NCBI GenBank assembly: GCA_964569425.1
Contig: CAZMVD010000160.1
Span: forward strand, 1 to 8,238
Direction of reading: 5' to 3'
Source of the DNA: JACQXM01 sp964569425
Lineage (GTDB): Bacteria > Planctomycetota > Phycisphaerae > UBA1845
DNA: 8,238 nucleotides
Shown: positions 1-6,335 of the stretch, in pieces
Layout of the letters: every line of letters starts with the position of its first letter
Numbering within the stretch: the stretch's first letter is position 1
Translations under genes and position numbers: made by a program
Notes under the pieces: model-generated
Seen by the model: the letters and a program-made list of their open reading frames with translations, nothing else
What the model was told of the DNA's origin: nothing
Database searches by the model: none

Positions 1-381
1 GCCTGACGCAAATTGCAAGATTCCTACCCCTCCATCCGGGTTTCCTTGCAAAGTGCATCACACCACCGGACCCGTTTCATCAAAAAAAACGGAGAATCAA
101 CGCTTTTCAGGGACGACTATTTGCCCAGCGCCGCCACGATATCCGGGACCCGCCCTCTCCGCATCCGCGCGGGCCGGAGCCTGTGGTTCGTTGCCCTGCC
201 CGGCTGGGGCCATAGTGACAGCTTCCATCTGATCGTGACGCCCGGCGCGGGTGTTTTGCGCATGTACTTGCTAACGGGCGGATGACAGGGGCTCAGGGCC
301 GCCGATCAGCCCGAAGTCGGCCAGGACGCCCGGTAACGAAAGTTCCCAGAATTGTGGTTCATTTGACGAGAGGGGTTACAC
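1..381. other. Upstream region without a supported gene
   Basis: I see no convincing gene here. The open frames on both strands have arginine/serine-rich translations, no ribosome binding site and no recognisable motif. The only functional signal I can support is the Shine-Dalgarno run AGAGGGG at 369-375, six bases before the ATG at 382. I found no promoter with both boxes well matched. Confidence 0.6.
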
Positions 382-1809
382 ATGAAGGTCACACGAACAC
401 GGATATTGGCGGGTTCCACGCTGCTGCTGGCGGGTGCGCTTCTTGCGCAATTCGCAGCGGCTCGAAGCGAGACCCAGGCCCTTCAGGATCGGCAGGAGCC
501 TGCGACCCACCGCAAGGGCTCGGTGACCGGCGGGCAGGCCAACAGGGGGCAGGGCATTGAAATCAGCAAGACGGCCTCGGTCGACGGGCAGAACGTCTGC
601 GGCGCCATTCGCATCACCAACCGCGGCGGAAGCCCGTCTGAAATCCGCGAGTACGTGGACTTCCTGGAAGTGCATTTTCCGCGCGGCGACACCCCGCCGG
701 TACTGCCGGCCGGATCCACTTCGGGCTGGTTCGTCATCGCCTACGTGCCGATCGACCTGCCCGACACGATCCCGGCGGGCGAAACCGTGTCCGTCGACTA
801 TTGTTTTCCGCTTTGTTCGGCGGCGCGTTTTGGTGGCGCCAACTCCATGCGCAACGTGGTCACCGTCGGGTTTTCCACGGGTGCGAGCCGGACCAACGTC
901 GTGACCACGCGTTCGGACAGCTTCCCGCCGCCGGTGCTCGACTGCCAGGCCTGCTGCCTGGCGGACGGTTCCTGCACCGACACGCTACCGCACGAATGCG
1001 AGTCCGCCTACGGGATCCCCAAAGGCCTCGACACGGATTGCGCGACCACGTTGTGTCTCGAGGCCTGCTGCATGCCGGATGGTTCGTGCAGCGATGAGAC
1101 ACGCGAAGCTTGTCAAACCGCAGGCGGCAGCTCCCAGGGCGTCGGCACCACCTGCGCCACGGCGAACACGAGTTGCCGCGGAGCCTGCTGCGACTTCCTG
1201 AGGGATCCCGCCTGCTTCAACGACTACACGAAGGAACAGTGCGAAGTCGATCATCACGGAACGTTTCTGGGCATTGGCACAACCTGCGAATCAGCGTTCG
1301 CCGCCTGTCCGACCGGTGCGTGTTGTGGCGGGAGCGGCAATTGCTACGACTTCTCGACAGACGGTTTTTGCAGTAGCAACGGCACGTTCCTTGGCGTCGG
1401 CACGACTTGCGCCACGGCGAACACGACCTGCCGAGGAGCGTGTTGCGACTTCCTGAGTGATCCCGCGTGCCGCGAAAACCGCACGAAGCTCGAGTGCGAC
1501 GGGACGCTGCTCCTTGATACATCCTGCGAATCAGCGTTTGCCGCCTGTCCGACCGGCGCGTGTTGTGGCGGGAGCGGCAATTGCTACGACTTCTCGACAG
1601 GTGGCTTTTGCAATTTCAACGGCACGTTNNNNNNNNNNGGCGTCGGTACCACATGCGGCCCCTCAAGTTGCACCGTGGCCTGCTGTTTCGGTACGACATG
1701 CCAGGAACTTTCCCCGGCACAATGCACCGCACAAGGCGGCCAGGCTCAGGCACAAGGCACAGGTTGTCCGAACATAGGACCGACGCCGTGCGATGCCAGC
1801 GGACCTTGA
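382..1809 (+). CDS. Secreted Cys-rich tandem-repeat protein
   Basis: Predicted exported protein of unknown role, probably at the cell surface or outside the cell. Residues 1 to about 28 form a signal peptide: basic MKVTRTR start, hydrophobic core, then AQFAAARS. Residues about 59-180 look like a beta-sandwich domain (ISKTASVDGQNVCGAIRITN opening, IPAGETVSVDY near the end). Seven Cys-rich repeats of 38-45 residues follow, beginning with ACC at residues 190, 228, 268, 313, 353, 393 and 433. The usual pattern is ACC, a second cysteine near DGSC or GNC, a mid-repeat Cys, then GTTC and a last Cys. The even spacing suggests disulfide-stabilised modules. Repeats of this kind are familiar from planctomycete exported proteins; no enzymatic function is known to me. 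No LPXTG or PEP-CTERM anchor is visible. The start is supported by AGAGGGG six bases upstream. Four residues (416-419) fall in an N run, so true length is uncertain. Confidence 0.85.
   Translation: MKVTRTRILAGSTLLLAGALLAQFAAARSETQALQDRQEPATHRKGSVTGGQANRGQGIEISKTASVDGQNVCGAIRITNRGGSPSEIREYVDFLEVHFPRGDTPPVLPAGSTSGWFVIAYVPIDLPDTIPAGETVSVDYCFPLCSAARFGGANSMRNVVTVGFSTGASRTNVVTTRSDSFPPPVLDCQACCLADGSCTDTLPHECESAYGIPKGLDTDCATTLCLEACCMPDGSCSDETREACQTAGGSSQGVGTTCATANTSCRGACCDFLRDPACFNDYTKEQCEVDHHGTFLGIGTTCESAFAACPTGACCGGSGNCYDFSTDGFCSSNGTFLGVGTTCATANTTCRGACCDFLSDPACRENRTKLECDGTLLLDTSCESAFAACPTGACCGGSGNCYDFSTGGFCNFNGTXXXXGVGTTCGPSSCTVACCFGTTCQELSPAQCTAQGGQAQAQGTGCPNIGPTPCDASGP
1283..1628 (+). repeat. Recent internal duplication of a two-repeat block
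   Basis: Within the Cys-rich gene, bases 1283-1388 recur almost unchanged at 1523-1628, an offset of 240 bases. The flanking GCGACTTCCTGA block recurs at an offset of 255 (1190 and 1445). At the protein level repeats 3-4 (residues 268-352) match repeats 5-6 (353-432). The high nucleotide identity, including silent positions, points to recent duplication of a two-module unit rather than selection on protein sequence alone. Confidence 0.85.
1629..1638. other. Assembly gap (10 N)
   Basis: Ten undetermined bases lie in the second copy of the duplicated block. In the first copy the same place holds only four bases (CCTT at 1389-1392). Ten N is probably a nominal gap size. Both four and ten bases keep the reading frame, but extra repeat units could be missing here. 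Confidence 0.95.
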
Positions 1810-1955
1810 TCGCATGTTGAAGGTGACGCCAGCGATAATTGAATGCGTGCCGCCGCCGCAAATGTTGACACATACTAGCGAAAGATAGGTCTTAGAATCG
1901 AATACTGGGGATTCGAAATGACGAACGGCAGACGAATCGGGGCGTGCCTCAACGT

Positions 1956-2108
1956 ATGTTCTGTGATCAGGTAGCGGAGTGTCCCCGCGGCTATTGCCGT
2001 CCGACCGCATCGTGTCAGGACATGACAGCTGCGCAGTGCGATGCGGCGGGAGGGATCAGGCAAGTCACTACCTGCAATACTGGCAGTGGCTTCATCGTGT
2101 GCCCTTGA
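1956..2108 (+). pseudogene. Fragment of a Cys-rich repeat protein
   Basis: A 50-residue frame from ATG 1956 to TGA 2106-2108 reads, in part, SCQDMTAAQCDAAGG followed by TTC and a final C-P before the stop. This matches the layout of the last repeat of the protein at 382-1809 (TCQELSPAQCTAQGG, then GTGC and a final C). The frame is closed upstream by TAG, and no signal peptide or ribosome binding site is present. The simplest reading is the 3' end of a decayed paralogue or of a longer ancestral form of the neighbouring gene. A small real gene is possible but less likely. Confidence 0.55.
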
Positions 2109-2224
2109 ACGAGGAACTGGCCAACGTTCGGACCGGCTGCGATGCATGTATTCGCAGAATGCTGCGTTCCAAAGGGCGGGCATCAAGCCCGAAAGAGGGC
2201 TGCCGATCATGGAGGACGAATTAT

Positions 2225-2252
2225 TTGACAGGGGATGGCACGGGACTAGCAT
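2225..2252 (+). promoter_or_regulatory. Candidate sigma70-type promoter of ssrA
   Basis: A perfect TTGACA (2225-2230), a 16-base spacer and TAGCAT (2247-2252, four of six matches) stand about 100 bases before the mature tmRNA 5' end. This implies a 5' leader of about 90 bases that RNase P would remove, as is normal for tmRNA. Inference only: planctomycete promoters can differ from the E. coli consensus. Confidence 0.45.
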
Positions 2253-2428
2253 CCTGTGCACCTTTTGGCCCGTCCATGGGGTGAACGAGGCGGGCAAGGA
2301 AGGCCGGTTCGGCAGTGTTGAGGATTCCCGGCGGCGGCATGGCCGTGTTCGGGGGCGATTGGATTCGACCGGGCGTGAAGAAGGAAGGGTGGCGTGCCGA
2401 GGTGGTCAGGAGGCCTCGTTAAACACCT

Positions 2429-2473
2429 GGCGAAAACCTATATGGCAACTACACGTATGCCATGGCCGCCTAA
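2429..2473 (+). other. tmRNA proteolysis-tag reading frame
   Basis: From GGC at 2429 the frame reads GENLYGNYTYAMAA and stops at TAA (2471-2473), giving the tag alanine plus 14 residues. The AMAA end fits the hydrophobic-AA signal recognised by ClpXP-type proteases (ALAA in E. coli). I chose GGC as the resume codon because an A lies four bases upstream (2425), where E. coli tmRNA needs one; GAA at 2432 lacks it. The resume codon remains an inference. Confidence 0.75.
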
Positions 2474-3948
2474 GAACTAGGCAGCCCGTTCCGCAAGCGA
2501 CGCCCACTAGCCTGCGGAGCGACACCAGTGGGCTGGTTGCGGCTTTCCGCCCGGCGGGGCCGCGATGAGAGACAGCGGGGCTGGGGAGGGCGGGAGCCTG
2601 TCGACCGGCGTCCGCCATCCCGAGAATCAAACGATCGACTAAGCACGTAGAGGCCCTTGTGGAACCGTCGCGGGACGGGGGTTCGATTCCCCCCGCCTCC
2701 AGTTTTTGAGTCGTGATGACACTTTGTGTCACAACCTGCCTCGCCACGTCCAAAGCTGTTAACCGGCAAGCACTTACGATCATCCCCGACTGGCCCGTAC
2801 GTGCCATCAGGCGTCAATTCTCGCCTTGCCGTGACCAATCCTTGTGAGTCTATTTGTGTGTCACCGAGTCGCGGCAACCGTTCAACCGCTTCAGCCAGGC
2901 GGAGCCGCGCGGGGTCCGTATAGGTCTGATTGGTCAATCGCGGGTCTCGGTGTCGCATGAGCTCTTGCCGAACTCGTTCGGGTAAGTCCGCCTCTGCCAA
3001 CATCGTGCAATAGGTCGTCCGCAATGCGTGAAAATCCGCCTTACGTCCTCGCTCGTCGAATTTCGGGATGCCCGCCGCCGCGAAGTCCTTTTGCACGGTT
3101 TCCCGACGCGGTAGCCTACGGCGGAATACACGCTCCACGGGGCCCACCCCCTCCCGCTTCAGCGCCTGAAACGCCTCAACGGCTTCCCCGTCGATCGGCT
3201 GGTCGCTCTCGCGGCGGTTCTTCGTCGTCACAGCCCGCAGCCGCAGAAACGGACGCGCACCATCCAGGTGCAAATCAGCCCATTGAAGCTGCAGTAGTTC
3301 CCCGCGCCGCAACCCAGTCTTGACCGCGACCAGGTACGCCGGCCATCGCTCCCCACAAACTGCCTGAAGCCGTCGAAGTTCGTCAGGTGTCAGCGCTCGC
3401 CGCTCGATCTTCGCCTTACCTCGTCCGTCGATCCGTTCCACTCCCTCAAAGGGGTTTCGATCTACCCGCCCGATTCCCCGCAACCAGCCGAACAATCTGC
3501 CCAGCGCAGCCAGGTATTCATTCAACGTCTTCGGTGACAGTTCCGTTTGGCGGTTCCGCCAGGCGATGAAGGAACCCGGATCCACATCCCCCATCACGCG
3601 CCATTGGCAGGCATCGAACACCCGCGCAAGCCGTTGGTCGATTCGCTTCACGTACTCCCTGTTTCGGCCCTTCGTCCGCAGGTCGGCGACCAGGTCCTTG
3701 ACCTGCTCTTTGAGCGGCTTTCCGCCCCCAACCCGCACCGCTTGCGACGATAGCAGGCCAGCCCGCTCGCGCTCGACGGCCTCCACTCGTTCCTTCAATC
3801 GCTTCTCGGCGATACGCTTGTCCGTAGTTCCAAGGGGAATGTCAGCCACCCGCTCATCGCCAAACAGGCGCAACCGACCTCGGTACAATCGCGCCACCTT
3901 CACGCGTCCATCGACGCGACGTTTCGGCCTGTAGACATGAGCGATCAT
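2470..3948 (-). CDS. int: Tyrosine recombinase (element integrase), hybrid C-terminus
   Basis: Site-specific recombinase that inserts and excises the element. From ATG 3948 it has an N-terminal arm/core-binding part (residues 1 to about 185) and a complete catalytic domain: R213 in TGLRRGEL, K243 in TTKNRRE, H307 and R310 in FHALR, H333 in MRHRDP and nucleophile Y343 in QTYTD. I chose 3948 rather than 3978 because ATGA there overlaps the xis stop, a typical coupled junction. Codons 417-423 (GGGGNRT) are the att core. Beyond it the frame reads antisense ssrA for the last residues and stops opposite the tmRNA tag stop, so the tail (total 492 aa) is not native. In the circle the same frame continues into 7113-6871 (total 503 aa). 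Catalysis should be intact in both forms; a change in arm binding, stability or directionality is my inference. Confidence 0.9.
   Translation of the reverse strand: MIAHVYRPKRRVDGRVKVARLYRGRLRLFGDERVADIPLGTTDKRIAEKRLKERVEAVERERAGLLSSQAVRVGGGKPLKEQVKDLVADLRTKGRNREYVKRIDQRLARVFDACQWRVMGDVDPGSFIAWRNRQTELSPKTLNEYLAALGRLFGWLRGIGRVDRNPFEGVERIDGRGKAKIERRALTPDELRRLQAVCGERWPAYLVAVKTGLRRGELLQLQWADLHLDGARPFLRLRAVTTKNRRESDQPIDGEAVEAFQALKREGVGPVERVFRRRLPRRETVQKDFAAAGIPKFDERGRKADFHALRTTYCTMLAEADLPERVRQELMRHRDPRLTNQTYTDPARLRLAEAVERLPRLGDTQIDSQGLVTARRELTPDGTYGPVGDDRKCLPVNSFGRGEAGCDTKCHHDSKTGGGGNRTPVPRRFHKGLYVLSRSFDSRDGGRRSTGSRPPQPRCLSSRPRRAESRNQPTGVAPQASGRRLRNGLPSS
2680..2701 (+). repeat. attL: attL core (22 bp) in the ssrA 3' end
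   Basis: The T-loop and acceptor 3' end of ssrA, from GGTTCGATT to CCTCCA, are identical to 7114-7135. Identity stops at both edges (2679 g against 7113 a; 2702 g against 7136 a). It is the left boundary because the complete tmRNA lies on its left. Confidence 0.92.
2717..2731. repeat. Perfect inverted repeat next to attL
   Basis: TGACAC (2717-2722), a TTT loop, then GTGTCA (2726-2731), 15 bases after the tmRNA end and inside the integrase frame. It shares the TGACAC motif with the 23-bp repeats at 2841 and 7053, so it may be a further protein-binding site. It might also act as a weak hairpin at the new 3' flank of tmRNA. Confidence 0.5.
2841..2863 (-). repeat. Candidate arm-type integrase site, left copy
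   Basis: This 23-bp sequence is repeated exactly at 7053-7075. On the minus strand it consists of two tandem 9-mers, GACACACAA and GACTCACAA, with three bases between them, so the element has four copies of GACWCACAA around the core. It lies 139 bp inside attL and encodes DTQIDSQ of the integrase. Paired direct repeats on both sides of the core are what lambda-type integrases use as arm sites; binding is not shown by the sequence. Confidence 0.6.
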
Positions 3949-4154
3949 CGTCCCGCCCCCCGGCAACGCTCCACGCACCGTTCGACGTCGTCCGGGCGAA
4001 AACGAGTGCTTCGCCCGATCTTCACTGGAGCCGGTAGCACACCCCCCGCAACTAGCCTATACACGGTCCTGATGCTCACGTTTAACAGCTCCGCCACTTC
4101 GCGAAGTGTCAGAAGCCGTCCCGACTTTCCGCTTTGATCATCCTTGATTCCCAT
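3945..4154 (-). CDS. xis: Excisionase / AlpA-like HTH protein
   Basis: A 69-residue DNA-binding protein with a winged helix-turn-helix of the MerR/AlpA (HTH_17) type over residues about 14-60. LLTLREVAELLNVSIRTVYR is the HTH, GGVLPAPVKIGRSTRF the wing, and the R/K-rich tail binds DNA. Proteins of this kind act as recombination directionality factors or regulators of int. Its ATG lies inside the 3' end of the RHH gene (17-base overlap) and its TGA overlaps the int ATG in an ATGA junction, so the three genes are probably translated in a coupled way. Position directly before int supports the excisionase call over a plain transcription factor, though both roles can be combined. Confidence 0.82.
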   Translation of the reverse strand: MGIKDDQSGKSGRLLTLREVAELLNVSIRTVYRLVAGGVLPAPVKIGRSTRFRPDDVERCVERCRGAGR

Positions 4155-4494
4155 TCTCTTCCACCCTCTTGCGTTTCTTCCGCTCCCTTGCCCAGGACAG
4201 GTTTCGCTGCAGCCGCTTGCGGTTCAATTCTGCCTCTTCTCGCGAAACTTTCCCTTCCGTGATTCGCGACAAAGCAGCGAAGAGCTCCGGAGACGCAACT
4301 AAAGCGCGAGTGACTGCCTGAATCACCGGGCTTTCCAGGCGTTTCAGCTCCTCGTCCAAATCCTCCAAAGCGTACGACATCACGCGCTCAATCATAGCCG
4401 ACCTCGCTTCGCCGCTCCGTTCGCAAACCTCATCGATTCGCGCCAGAACCTGCGGGTCGATCGTGATCGAAATCCGGTCTTTCGGTTCGTTCAT
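4138..4494 (-). CDS. Ribbon-helix-helix regulator
   Basis: A 118-residue protein with an N-terminal ribbon-helix-helix domain: RISITIDPQVLARIDE forms the beta ribbon and helix 1, and GEARSAMIERVMSYALED the turn and helix 2 (residues about 6-46). The remainder is charged and probably helical, ending in the basic run ERKKRKR. CopG/MetJ-fold proteins dimerise, bind short direct repeats and often repress their own promoter. It is the first gene of the RHH-xis-int operon and has paired TCATACT repeats in its promoter, which makes it the likely switch for excision. The basic C-terminal region is longer than in minimal Arc/CopG proteins. Antitoxin-like function is possible, but no toxin gene is adjacent. 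Confidence 0.8.
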   Translation of the reverse strand: MNEPKDRISITIDPQVLARIDEVCERSGEARSAMIERVMSYALEDLDEELKRLESPVIQAVTRALVASPELFAALSRITEGKVSREEAELNRKRLQRNLSWARERKKRKRVEENGNQG

Positions 4495-4502
4495 ATTACC
4501 GA

Positions 4503-4521
4503 ATCATACTCACGTCATACT
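4503..4521 (-). promoter_or_regulatory. Candidate operator for the RHH protein
   Basis: AGTATGAC (4521-4514) and AGTATGAT (4510-4503), read on the minus strand, are direct repeats spaced 11 bases apart, one helical turn. They cover the spacer and the -10 box. RHH dimers typically bind such repeats, so occupancy would block polymerase. Autorepression is inferred from position and family. Confidence 0.55.
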
Positions 4522-4530
4522 TGTTGTCAA
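4503..4530 (-). promoter_or_regulatory. Strong promoter of the RHH-xis-int operon
   Basis: On the minus strand a perfect TTGACA (4530-4525), a 16-base spacer and TATGAT (4508-4503, five of six) precede the RHH start. Only eight bases separate the -10 box from the ATG at 4494, so transcription should begin at or within a few bases of the start codon. The mRNA would be leaderless or nearly so. No Shine-Dalgarno sequence precedes this ATG, which agrees. Confidence 0.75.
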
Positions 4531-4591
4531 CTACAAAAAACTTCAACCGGCCGTACTATTCACTTTCGATCTTCCGTCATAAAATCAACCC

Positions 4592-5413
4592 ATGCCAAAC
4601 AGCGATTCTTCACGACCTCTCGCCCAACCAACGGAAGAAGATTCCGCACCACCTGCCAACAACACAATCGGGCCTGTTCACCCCCAGCGGAAATACGACC
4701 TCTGGAGTGTTGTAGGCAAAGTCGCTGCCTTCCTGGCGGTGGTGGGGGGAATAATCAAACTCTACGAATTCTGCACGAAACCAAGCGTCCGACTCGAGGC
4801 GACCGCAAGTTGTTATGAGTTACAGCTTCCCGCTGGAACTCCGGATCGTTGGCGCGACTTCCAAGTGCGCTTGGGCCTCGCCGAACTCATGCAGGCCATT
4901 GGAGACGCTCTGCCATTGCCCGAGAAGAAGGTCCTTGCAGAGCGCTTGCACACCCACATTACTCGCGCTTTTCCGACCGACCTCGCCCGAGTAATTACGG
5001 CTACTTCGCGCGTTTGCTCAATCAAAATCGAGAACAACGGAACACGACAAGTTGAAGAATTAGTACTCAAGACTCCATTTCGCGGCCTCGTCCAGATCAC
5101 AGGCCTTGGCATATCCCCGATGGTCGAGGGTTTCGCAGAGTCCGTGAATATTGGCACGATCCGACCCTCAGATACCTTAAACTGCATTCTCTGGTTTGAA
5201 ACGATCATTCCAATGCGCCACATTGAATCAGATTTCAATTTGACACATAAAGATGGTGCCCTTCGTGTCGAGTTCTCTCGCGACGTCTACGGCATCGCAG
5301 CTTGGCTGGTAGACAATCTGACGACCCTCGTGTGGCTCTTGTCCGCCATCGGCGTCGCTACTCTGGGAATGTGGCTCAAAATGCGCCAGAAGCGTCACAA
5401 CGCAAACAAGTAG
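4592..5413 (+). CDS. Membrane protein of unknown function (two TM)
   Basis: A 273-residue protein that I do not recognise. Residues 1-35 are polar and proline-rich. Residues about 38-57 (SVVGKVAAFLAVVGGIIKLY) and about 240-262 (VDNLTTLVWLLSAIGVATLG) are hydrophobic membrane segments. The middle has a helical stretch (100-140) and then a beta-rich part (IKIENNGTRQVEELVL, later IGTIRPSDTLNCILWF) that resembles a small immunoglobulin-like fold. The basic tail KMRQKRHNANK suggests a cytoplasmic C-terminus. It is the only plus-strand gene of the element, divergent from the RHH operon and convergent with rep, with seven bases between stops. Base composition is lower in GC than its neighbours. No ribosome binding site precedes the ATG. 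Cargo roles such as exclusion, host interaction or defence are possible but have no sequence evidence. Confidence 0.75.
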   Translation: MPNSDSSRPLAQPTEEDSAPPANNTIGPVHPQRKYDLWSVVGKVAAFLAVVGGIIKLYEFCTKPSVRLEATASCYELQLPAGTPDRWRDFQVRLGLAELMQAIGDALPLPEKKVLAERLHTHITRAFPTDLARVITATSRVCSIKIENNGTRQVEELVLKTPFRGLVQITGLGISPMVEGFAESVNIGTIRPSDTLNCILWFETIIPMRHIESDFNLTHKDGALRVEFSRDVYGIAAWLVDNLTTLVWLLSAIGVATLGMWLKMRQKRHNANK

Positions 5414-5423
5414 ACCAAGTCTA
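5411..5423. repeat. Palindrome carrying both convergent stop codons
   Basis: TAGAC (5411-5415), CAA, GTCTA (5419-5423) is a perfect inverted repeat. Its left TAG is the stop of the two-TM gene and its right CTA is the minus-strand TAG stop of rep. Confidence 0.7.
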
Positions 5424-6335
5424 AGGGGCGGCCCCGGCGGCCGCTGCGCGGCCGTCCGGGTTGCCCCGAATGACCCGGTCCGCCAACTCCCGCACCCACT
5501 CCAGACCGATCGCGAAGCACGTGCGGGCTTCCGCAATCTGGCGCTCATCGACCGCGGGGATGAAGCTGGCCGCGAGGTCGCGCACCCAATCGAACGGCTC
5601 CGGCCAGGCGAACGCGAATCGCCGCCGTACTTCCCCGCGTTCATCGACATGCTCTTCGACCCCGACCGTCCCCGCTTGCTCGCACCCGCGAAACCTCGCC
5701 CGCAGTGTGCGTATCCTCCGTGTTTCGCCGCGTTTTTCCTTGGGAATGCGCTTCTTGCCATCGTGCCAGAATCCGCGTGAGCTTGTGAATGGACGAATCG
5801 GCGCCCGGTAGTCCATGCACCAGTCGGGCAGTTGTTCAGCCGCACCCTTCGTGAGGTACTTCAGGCAGTAACGCACCGCCCGCGAGCTCGGGCAGTGTTT
5901 GTAATCAAACGTGCCCATGTTCCGTTGGCACCACGCCTGCAGAATGGCCAGGTTCTTACGGCTCACATGCCCGCAGTCGTCCAGGGCCAGGTGGAAGTGA
6001 ACCTGACCGGACTTTTTGTGGAACTCCATGACCGAGAAGTATGCCACGGGTCGACCGACGATCTTCGAGAAGAGGCGGACAAACCTGGCCACAAGCCGCT
6101 GGCTCTTCACGCGCTCGAACTGGCTCTGGAGTTCGTCGCCCAGGATCTTCGGGCTGCACGTGAGCGTCACAAACCCCACCCGACCGACACCCTTGACGAA
6201 ATAGCGCGTTAACAACCGCTCCCTCAGTTTCGCTCCCCGCCCCGGCCCGCAACGCGGACACCAAATGGACCGGCAGCCGTTCCTGACAATCAAACAACGC
6301 GGGGTTACGTCGTGCGCAATCGCGGTTTCGCACAT
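5421..6335 (-). CDS. rep: HUH-type rolling-circle replication initiator
   Basis: A 304-residue protein that should nick one strand at the origin of the circular element and start rolling-circle replication. N-terminal cysteines C21, C26 and C29 (CRSIWCPRCG) form a zinc-finger-like part. Motif 1 is FVTLT (55-59). The HUH metal-binding motif is H113-F-H115 in GQVHFHLALD. The nucleophile tyrosine is Y157 or Y160 in YCLKYLTK. RPFTSSRGFW (181-190) is a block often seen near the end of this Rep fold, and an alanine-rich tail follows. Start choice: TGA closes the frame 18 bases upstream, and AGGGAGG (6344-6350) stands eight bases before the ATG. While integrated it lies apart from the RHH promoter; in the circle it follows int and orf104 on the same strand. 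A single-stranded DNA phage Rep is possible, but no capsid gene is present. Confidence 0.87.
   Translation of the reverse strand: MCETAIAHDVTPRCLIVRNGCRSIWCPRCGPGRGAKLRERLLTRYFVKGVGRVGFVTLTCSPKILGDELQSQFERVKSQRLVARFVRLFSKIVGRPVAYFSVMEFHKKSGQVHFHLALDDCGHVSRKNLAILQAWCQRNMGTFDYKHCPSSRAVRYCLKYLTKGAAEQLPDWCMDYRAPIRPFTSSRGFWHDGKKRIPKEKRGETRRIRTLRARFRGCEQAGTVGVEEHVDERGEVRRRFAFAWPEPFDWVRDLAASFIPAVDERQIAEARTCFAIGLEWVRELADRVIRGNPDGRAAAAGAAP
5433..5460. repeat. Strong GC hairpin in the rep 3' end
   Basis: CCCGG-CGGCCGC (5433-5444), a TGC loop, then GCGGCCG (5448-5454), one bulged T and CCGGG (5456-5460) make a 12-pair stem. It lies in the codons for the alanine-rich rep tail, next to the convergent stops. 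It could end transcription of the two-TM gene running into rep or protect the rep mRNA 3' end. There is no T-tract on either side, so the terminator reading is weak. Confidence 0.45.

Larger units (their letters stand above)
1810..2350. other. Intergenic region before ssrA
   Basis: No intact gene is supported. The stretch holds a decayed Cys-rich fragment (1956-2108), a likely ssrA promoter (2225-2252) and a small CGGGC-ATCAA-GCCCG hairpin near 2178-2192. I found no T-tract terminator after the stop of the Cys-rich gene. The open frames on the minus strand here show no motif or ribosome binding site. Confidence 0.5.
2351..2701 (+). ncRNA. ssrA: tmRNA (transfer-messenger RNA)
   Basis: One-piece tmRNA that rescues stalled ribosomes by trans-translation with SmpB. 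The 5' end GGGGGCG (2351-2357) pairs with CGCCTCC (2694-2700) through seven pairs; the third is G-U, the identity element for alanyl-tRNA synthetase. GGATTCGAC follows near the 5' end, as in other tmRNAs. The T-arm is GGGGG (2677-2681), loop TTCGATT, CCCCC (2689-2693), and GACTAAGCACGTAGA upstream is the familiar 3'-domain block. The discriminator A is 2701 and CCA is not encoded. A pseudoknot candidate (CGAGG with CCTCG) precedes the tag frame. The last 22 bases double as the attL core of the inserted element, so the mature RNA appears restored after insertion. The transcription stop that lay downstream has been moved about 4.4 kb away. Confidence 0.96.

Noticed and set aside
13..560. Plus-strand open frames before the Cys-rich gene
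   Set aside because: No ribosome binding site, low-complexity translations, and the second overlaps a well supported gene in another frame.
2041..2568. Plus-strand open frame running across the 5' half of ssrA
   Set aside because: It reads through the tmRNA gene; no motif, and the tmRNA call explains the sequence.
2680..2701. Treating GGGGNRT as a conserved protein motif
   Set aside because: It is the translation of antisense tmRNA/att core; its recurrence at both ends is due to the attachment site, not to a protein domain.
3946..3978. Integrase start ten codons further upstream
   Set aside because: The later ATG at 3948 overlaps the xis stop as ATGA, a typical coupled start; the upstream ten residues lack a binding site of their own.
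4531..4591. Promoter for the two-TM gene
   Set aside because: TTGTCA (4524-4529) and TACTAT (4554-4559) are 24 bases apart, too far; TTCAAC with CATAAA is weak. No call made.
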